Below the pieces are notes generated by a model, which saw only the letters and a list, made by a program, of their open reading frames with translations, made no database searches and had not been told where the DNA came from. Below, piece after piece: positions 58,102 to 64,000 of a DNA stretch of 64,000 nt. Where the stretch lies: positions 206,792,640 to 206,856,639 of the forward strand of contig NC_090942.1 in NCBI RefSeq assembly GCF_040807025.1, read 5' to 3'. Source of the stretch: Struthio camelus (lineage: Eukaryota > Chordata > Aves > Struthioniformes > Struthionidae). A program made the translations under genes and the position numbers. How positions within the stretch are numbered: position 1 is the first letter of the stretch; each line of letters begins with the position of its first letter.

Positions 58102-61100
58102 GCTCTTGGCAGAGTTGCCACATGTGGGACACGGGCCTGTTTGGCACATCATAGGCAAGCTTCAGGTGCTGAATTATTCCAGGGTGCTCCAGTTCAATGG
58201 CCCAGTTCCTAATGAAAAGCCAAACAGTGACTTAAGGTCAGTCTGCCTAAGGTCTAGAGAAGAAAGCACTACTTCTGCTCCCAGCAGCATCTCCTCCTAC
58301 CCCCCAAGTCCCACTGCTGCGCTCCTCCTCTGACAAGATTTGTGAAGAGCCTTTGCAAGGATGACTGTTTCCACCCGAAGACCTCTTGCAGAACTTCCAT
58401 TTTCCTAACATCACCAATCACCAGACTAGCTCTAACCAGGTGTATCAGTTCCAAGTGCTTAGCATCAGATCATCTGCCACTGTAAGCAGATGTACACACA
58501 TTGGTTTATCCAGGGATTCTTGACTAGTAAGGTATTATAATACAAACGTGAGCTAAGTGACTAATCTTACTGATTTACCTGAAAAAAGGGAGATAATCAC
58601 CATATACATATGTTTGCAGAATCAAGACCTATGACTGTATCTTAGGTACATACAGTACCTAATTTGTGTTCCATGCCTAAATTTAAGCAGATAAATAGTC
58701 GCATTCACTTCAAGACAACTATTAACAAACTAAAATACTTAACTACTTAAAAGCTTAACTAGTATTCTGAATCACAAGTAAGAAGAAATAAATTTCTTGT
58801 TAAAATAAATCCACAAAACAATATGTAACGTAGGTTAGCATCTGCTTATTCAGAAGATTACTTCTTTGCACATTCCAGAACTATGTAAGATTTGCAGATG
58901 CTTGTCCAATTTAAGAGGGCATAATCTAGGTAACATCTAGAAAATGTTACCAGGTACCATTTATTACACCCAAAATATGTAATCTCAGTTTAAAATCTTA
59001 ATATAAATTGCTACTTACAGAATGAAGCATTCTAGAAGAAATCAAGTATATTTTTTTCTTATTAAGCACTCCTTTACAAACAATATTATATCCTAAAAAA
59101 CTGCTTAACTTCTACACAATGGTTTTATGACCTTGTGAATGATTTGGATATTTATTATTAGAGGGAACATTCATATAATTTTTGCATTGTGAAAGACCTA
59201 AGTCATCTTCCCTGACAAGCACACGCTGATCTTCCTCTTTGAACCCCTTTGCAATCAAATGTAAGGTTATGGTTGGACAGTATAAAATTCAGACTATTTT
59301 CTCCTGTCTGTAATTAGCAATTATCATTACTACCTTTAAGCGCAAACATGAATTCCCACAATTGCCAGCAACATATGAAACCAGCAGATTCTGGTATTAA
59401 AATACTATTTTCTCCTGCAGTTTTTTTAGGCTTCAGTCAAACTACAGTTAAATTTAAGGCAGTTCACATGAACGAAGGAGGTCCAAGAATTTTTGATGTG
59501 GGAAGCCATAGCAACATTTTTCATCTGTGATTAATAGGCTCTGTAATAATGGAATAACAATGGAGGGAAAAGGGAGCTATTCAGAATTATGTGCACAACT
59601 GCCACACAAAATCACGTGCCTTCTAGTTCAAATGATTTTAATGGACACTAACTAGTATTTGTATGCTTCATAATAAAAAAGGGATACTCAATGAGCTTTA
59701 ATTAGCAGTAATCATTTTTGCAGATGGGCAGAGGTTCAGACTGTAGCGATTTGCAGTCTCTACCGTTGACCCACCTACTTCTATTACTTGCACCTACATC
59801 TAGTTTTAACTAGCTTGCAAGATGTTTACATAGACTTGCATCTTATTTCTGGTCACTATCAAAATATAGTTAATAATGCAAATTAAAGCTTAGTTCATGT
59901 ATGACTCTTGGTGGGAAACTTCACCATATAATACATTGCCAGCAATGTGGCACGATCTGGGTGCCTTAATCTTTGCTATTTTCCCTTTTAAAATTTTTCT
60001 GAACGTCAGTACACAATGGGCAAGTATGGCAGCCAAATCAATCATGTATGTGAATAAGCTGACCGAACTTCAAAGACTTTTCATGTTTAATTTCTGTAAA
60101 TATTTAAGAAAGTTTACTGCCAAAATTGTTCAGAGAAACAGTAAAATACCCCCTTAAACAAAATTTTAATTTCATCATCACAGCTACGAACATCAGAAGC
60201 TGTATTAACCACATAATCTATCTGTCCACCCAAGATGTGTAACTGCAAATGCTGAATATGGCAAAGAACTCTGATTTAAAAGCATTTAGCAAGTAATTAT
60301 TTTAATAAAAATGCAAACAAATAGATGTAAGGATCAGGTTGGGCAGAATTAAGGTGGCAAATTTCACCAAAACATACTTCAAATTATTTGCCTGCAAGTA
60401 GTGCCTTGTCTCTGCACAAAGGTTGTGTTGCCAAGGCAACAAGATGTAACGCAAAGAGCAAATGTCAGACCCTTTATGCATGGCTGTGGAGACAAAAGGG
60501 AAAAGCCCAAGAATAGAAAACTCCACAAAAGCGTTTTTGCTCATATAGTGAGTAAGTATAACAACACCGCGGCTTCGGCAAGCAGCACTTTCCACAATAC
60601 AAGTATCGGTAGGTTATTAAACTATTTTAAACGCAAAACCCAGAAAACACTCAAGCCCCACAGGGTAGGATGGCTCGGTTCGCGTTTCTTCGCTAGGCAT
60701 GAGCTCAGCCGTCGTAAACCCACTGCCCGTAACGGGTTTCACTGCTTTTTTCATTTGCTGCTCCTGTGCAGCAGCGGGTAGGCCCAAAGCAGGACCGAGG
60801 ATCTCTGCAGACCCTCACGAGCAGCAGGCTCCTTTGAGGCGGGCACAACCCTGCACCCCGTCCGCTCGTGGCCCCACAAAACACGGCAGACGGGAACGCG
60901 GCGGCCCCGGCAGGGGGGCAGCGCCGGGCGAGCGGAGCCCGCCCAGCCCGTTCGCGCCAGTGGCCGGCCCCGGCGGGGCGCGGCGCGGCGCAGCGCAGGG
61001 CAGCGCCGGAGCCCGGGCTCGCCCCTTCCCGGGCGCCTCTGAACGGCCACCAGCAACGGCCGCTGTCGCGGCAGGCGGGCCCGCTCCCCTCGCGGCCGCC

Positions 61101-61322
61101 ATTTCCCCGTCCCCTACTAGCCACCGGGGGGGACTACTGCGGGGACCCGCCTCGGCCACCGGCCGGGCCACGCACCTGCCGCGGCGAGGGGCAGTGCGGC
61201 GGCGAGGCAGCGCCGCCTCACACAAAACAGCGGCGACACAGAGAGGAACCCACCACCCCGACCGGCTCCCCCGCCCCGCCGGAAGCTTATTGAAGGGAGA
61301 AGGCGGGCGTTGCTGCACCTAG

Positions 61323-61558
61323 CCAATCACCGTCAGGCTTCGCGCGGACAAGCAGCAACTTTAGCCAATGGTAACTCAGGGTGGCACGCGGCGGAGGTCC
61401 CGTTGCGAAAGAAGCTGCGGAGCTCGAAGCTTATTCGGGGGATTCCGGCCCGCCTGGGCGCGTCATGGTGGCTAGCAGGCAGGGGCGGGAGATAAATGAC
61501 AGACCTGCCCCGCCAATAGACGCGCGGGAAGGACTGACAGGCAGGCGGCTGGCCCAAT
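61323..61558 (+). promoter_or_regulatory. Cluster of four CCAAT boxes
   Basis: CCAAT at 61323-61327, 61365-61369, 61513-61517 and 61554-61558, all on the plus strand. The spacing within each pair is nearly equal (42 and 41 bp), about four helical turns. NF-Y is the expected binder. The transcription start probably lies just downstream, before the donor at 61611. Confidence 0.75.
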
Positions 61559-61608
61559 GGGAGCGCGGCGGTTGCTACAGGGCAGGCGACCCGGAGGGGA
61601 GTTGGGTG

Positions 61609-61617
61609 CAGGTGAGT
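61609..61617 (+). other. Consensus splice donor in the second CpG island
   Basis: CAG|GTGAGT, with the exon ending at 61611, is a perfect vertebrate 5' splice site about 50 bp after the last CCAAT box. It supports a short non-coding first exon on the plus strand whose intron continues past the right edge of the window. Confidence 0.6.
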
Positions 61618-62491
61618 AGTTCGCGCTGCTCCCGGGGGACCCGAGCTAGCAGGGGGTGGCGGATTGCCCCCCACCCCCGGTCCGGTCCGTGCAGTGCCTC
61701 CCCCCGTCCCCCGTGGGCTGCTCCCCGCGGGGGGCGCAGGCGGCCCGCCGCCGCCCGTCCCCTTTGTGGGAGCCAGATGGGCCCCGGCTCCCGCCGCCCT
61801 GAGAGCGCCATGAGGGCGGCGCGGCCGCGCCGCCGCCTCCGCTGCCCGCAGCCCCCTCCGCGCTCCCGGGAGGGGGGCGAGGCAGCGCCTCGTGGCGGCG
61901 GCACCGGCCCTCGGCTCCGCGCTGCGCCGCCCCGGCCGCTCCTCCCCGCGGGCCCTGCGTGCCGGGAGCTGCCGATGCGCCGCCGCCGCCGGGCGGGCAC
62001 GGGTCTGCGCTCGCCTGCCTTTGTCGCCTGTGCGGGCCCGAGCGGAGCGGGCGGCGCCGCGCGGGGCCTGGCCCCGCTGCCGGCCGGGCCGGGCCGGACG
62101 GGCTGGCTGTCCTCGGCCCCCGCAAGCCGCTCTCCGCTCGCTGGAGAGGCTTCCCCGGAGCAGCCACGTGGCCAGTACTGCGCCGGGGAAGCCCAGGCCG
62201 TGGCTGGCGGCTCGGCGGGTTCGGCAGGCTGCGTCCCCTTTCCATCCCAGTACCTTCCTCCTTCCTTGCGCTTCTTGCAGCGAGCACTGCAGTTTGGTTA
62301 TAGTTGCACAGCCGCACCCAGATCCTCCTCTACTAAAGCCTTTGTTAGTACTAAAACATAATTTGTTCTCAAATAATGTAGCCATCCATCATGAATAGTA
62401 CAAGTTTTCCTGAAAGCCCTATGCTTTGGTCACTTCACACAAAGGCCTCAGAATCTCAGATGGGATTTTAGAAAAGCAGCTTGGAAGTCTT

Positions 62492-63684
62492 CACAGAATC
62501 ACAGAATGGTTGAGGTTGGAAGGGACCTCCGGAGATCATCTAGTCCAATCCCCCTGCTCAAGCAGGGTCACCTAAAGCCCATTATCCAAGATCGTGTCCA
62601 GATGGGTTTTGAATAGCTCCAGGGAAGGAGACTCCACTACCTCTCTGGGAAACCTGTACCAGTGCTCTGTCACCCTCACAGGAAAGAAGTTTTTCCTCAT
62701 GTTCAGACAGAACGTCCTGTGTTTCAGTTTGTGCCTGTTGCCTCTTGTCCTGTCACTGGGCACCACGGAGAAGTGGTCTTCTCCGTGGTCTGGTCTGGTC
62801 CGGAGAAGTGGTCTGGTCCCATCCTCTTGACACCTTCCCTTCAGATGCTTGTACACATTGATCAGATCTCTCCTCAGGCTTCTCTTCTCCAGACTGAACA
62901 GGCCCAGCTCCCTCAGCCTTTCCTCATAGGAGAGGTGCTCCAATCCCTTCATCATCTTTGTAGTGCCATGTCTCTCTTGCACTGGGGGGCCCAGAACTGG
63001 ACACAGTCCTCCAGGTGAGGCCTCCCCAGGGCTGGAGTAGAGGGGCAGGATCACCTCCCTCCACCTGCTGGCAACACTCTGCCTAACGCACCCCAGGAGA
63101 CCATTGGCCTTCTTGGCCACAAGGGCACACTGCTGCCTCATGGGCAACTTGTTGTCCACCAGCACTCCCAGGTCCTTCTCGGCAGAGCTACTTTCCAGCA
63201 GGTCAACCCCCAACCTGTCCTGGTGCCTGTATGGGGTTATTTCTCCCCAGGGGCAGGACCCTGCACTTGCCTTTGTTGAACTTCAGGAGGTTCCTCTTTG
63301 CCCATCTCTCCAGCCTGTCCAGGTCCTGCTCTGAAGCGCAGCACAGCCTTGTGGTGTGTCAGCCACTCCTCCCAGTTTTGTATCATCAGCACGCTTGCCG
63401 AGGAGGCACTCTATCCTTTCATCCAGGTCATTGATGAATAAGGTAAACAAGACTGGACCCACTATTAACCCCTGGGGGACACTGCTAGCTCCAGGCCTCC
63501 AACTTGACTCTGCACCACTGACCACAACCCTCTGAGCTCTGTCATCTAGCCAGTTCTCAATCCACCTCCCTGTCCACTCATGCAGCCCGCACTTCCTGAG
63601 CTTGCCTAGGAGGATGTGGTGGGAGAGAGTGTCAAAAGCCTTGCTGAGTCCAGGTAGACAACATCCACTGCTCTCCCCTCATCT
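62492..63684 (-). mobile_element. CR1 LINE copy C, 3' fragment (about 1.2 kb)
   Basis: A minus-orientation CR1. The 3' end at 62492 reads 'cacagaatcacagaatggtt' on the plus strand. It runs through the 3' UTR and the ORF2 C-terminal domain (62572-63213 open on the minus strand, with [16 protein letters not shown] and [12 protein letters not shown]) into the RT palm (63283-63525: [30 protein letters not shown]). It ends near the SVDVV-coding block at about 63684. It lies in the presumed first intron of MSANTD4. It carries an inverted-repeat insertion at 62762-62789 and lacks a block of about 20 codons around APQ-YKRDM. Confidence 0.94.
62762..62789. repeat. Perfect 12-bp inverted repeat with 4-nt loop, inside CR1 copy C
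   Basis: accacggagaag, loop TGGT, then cttctccgtggt. Copies A and B have only the first arm at this place. The second arm, and the following partial repeat of gagaagtggtctggtc, are extra sequence specific to copy C. Confidence 0.9.
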
Positions 63685-64000
63685 TTCTAAAGCTTCTTAA
63701 AGCTTATTTCTTCAACCATAACCTCTAAAAGTGGAAAAAGCCAGAAGACATGGAATGCCATATTAAAAAAATAGTCAAGATTTCTGAAGGATAATCGAAA
63801 CTTAATGCTGGCCAGTTCTGCTTCTATCCTGGTGAACATTGTTGTTGTTGGATAATTTGGAGGGGTGTTTTTTTTTGATGGTGCTATGTTTTTTTTTAAT
63901 GCTCCGTTCCAGCAGGTGTTCCAACAATAGTATATTATGAGCAAAGGAGACAAAAGACATAGGGGATAGGGGGCAGCATGTGGATGCCTCTGCCATTAAG
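63685..64000. other. AT-rich right edge
   Basis: About 320 bp after CR1 copy C, with T-runs near 63870-63900. No gene, RNA or repeat end is recognised. It is presumed intron of MSANTD4. Confidence 0.6.

Larger units (their letters stand above)
53310..60780. other. KBTBD3 3' UTR and intergenic DNA up to the second CpG island
   Basis: About 7.5 kb of AT-rich DNA. No CR1 or other transposon 3' end was recognised. Small features are a GA-rich run near 55300, a T-run near 57710, and two octamer motifs at 57993 and 58094. Short open frames here carry no domain. Confidence 0.7.
60780..62270 (+). promoter_or_regulatory. CpG island, probable MSANTD4 promoter and non-coding exon 1
   Basis: A dense, CpG-rich 1.5 kb island in otherwise AT-rich DNA. 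It contains four plus-strand CCAAT boxes (61323-61558) and a consensus donor at 61611. In human the gene beyond KBTBD3, on the same strand, is MSANTD4, whose start codon is not in its first exon. This island is where its 5' end should fall. No MSANTD4 coding sequence is visible before 64000. Long open frames on both strands here (for example 61333-62385 minus) are arginine/proline/alanine-rich and compositional. The gene name is inferred from synteny. Confidence 0.65.

Noticed and set aside
61333..62398. 350-codon minus and 326-codon plus open frames in the second CpG island
   Set aside because: Compositional ORFs in GC-rich promoter DNA. No family motif is present, and the plus-strand frame runs through a consensus splice donor.
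1..64000. CRISPR array, bacterial operon, or tRNA/rRNA genes
   Set aside because: No regularly spaced direct repeats, no ribosome-binding-site-led gene strings, and no cloverleaf-like tRNA or rRNA segments were seen. The window is vertebrate nuclear DNA.

Overview
The window reads as vertebrate nuclear DNA, most probably from a bird. The evidence is four chicken-repeat-1 (CR1) LINE copies that end in the typical repeated 3' octamer ending ATTCTGTG, AT-rich introns around two very GC-rich CpG islands, and split genes with GT/AG junctions. A crocodilian or turtle cannot be fully excluded. No prokaryotic features were seen.

Two conserved protein-coding genes are arranged head to head. AASDHPPT (phosphopantetheinyl transferase) lies on the minus strand: exon 1 at 38227-38370, exon 2 at 36852-37077, exon 3 at 7234-7355 and exon 4 at 6606-6767. 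Its C-terminal exon or exons appear to lie left of position 1. KBTBD3 (BTB-BACK-kelch protein) lies on the plus strand with coding exons at 48046-48269 and 51689-53309, and it is complete. The shared CpG island (about 37.85-39.6 kb) carries CCAAT boxes, an NRF1 palindrome and a YY1-type AAGATGGCGG site. A second CpG island (about 60.8-62.3 kb) holds four CCAAT boxes and a perfect CAG|GTGAGT donor. By known synteny (MSANTD4-KBTBD3-AASDHPPT in human) it is probably the promoter and non-coding first exon of MSANTD4.

AASDHPPT intron 2 is about 29.5 kb and is swollen by mobile DNA: a MIR-like SINE relic (8.46 kb), an old CR1 (9.8 kb), a 2.1 kb CR1 (19.5-21.6 kb), and an endogenous retrovirus (27256-34595). 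The retrovirus has two LTRs and gag, integrase and env remains but no reverse transcriptase. A 3.4 kb CR1 with remains of both ORF1 (esterase) and ORF2 is nested in its env region. A further CR1 copy lies at 1725-2090 and another at 62492-63684.

The host genes are ordinary, and I found no convincing new enzymatic or defence system. The most unusual signal is that two separately inserted CR1 copies share the same reading-frame lesions in ORF2 (a loss across the conserved NYRP motif, then an extra base) and the same FADD-to-SADD change. This suggests that a defective source lineage was copied in trans. Other notable items are a 49-bp alternating purine-pyrimidine tract, filler repeats at the nested CR1 junction, and a snap-back inverted repeat inside the last CR1.
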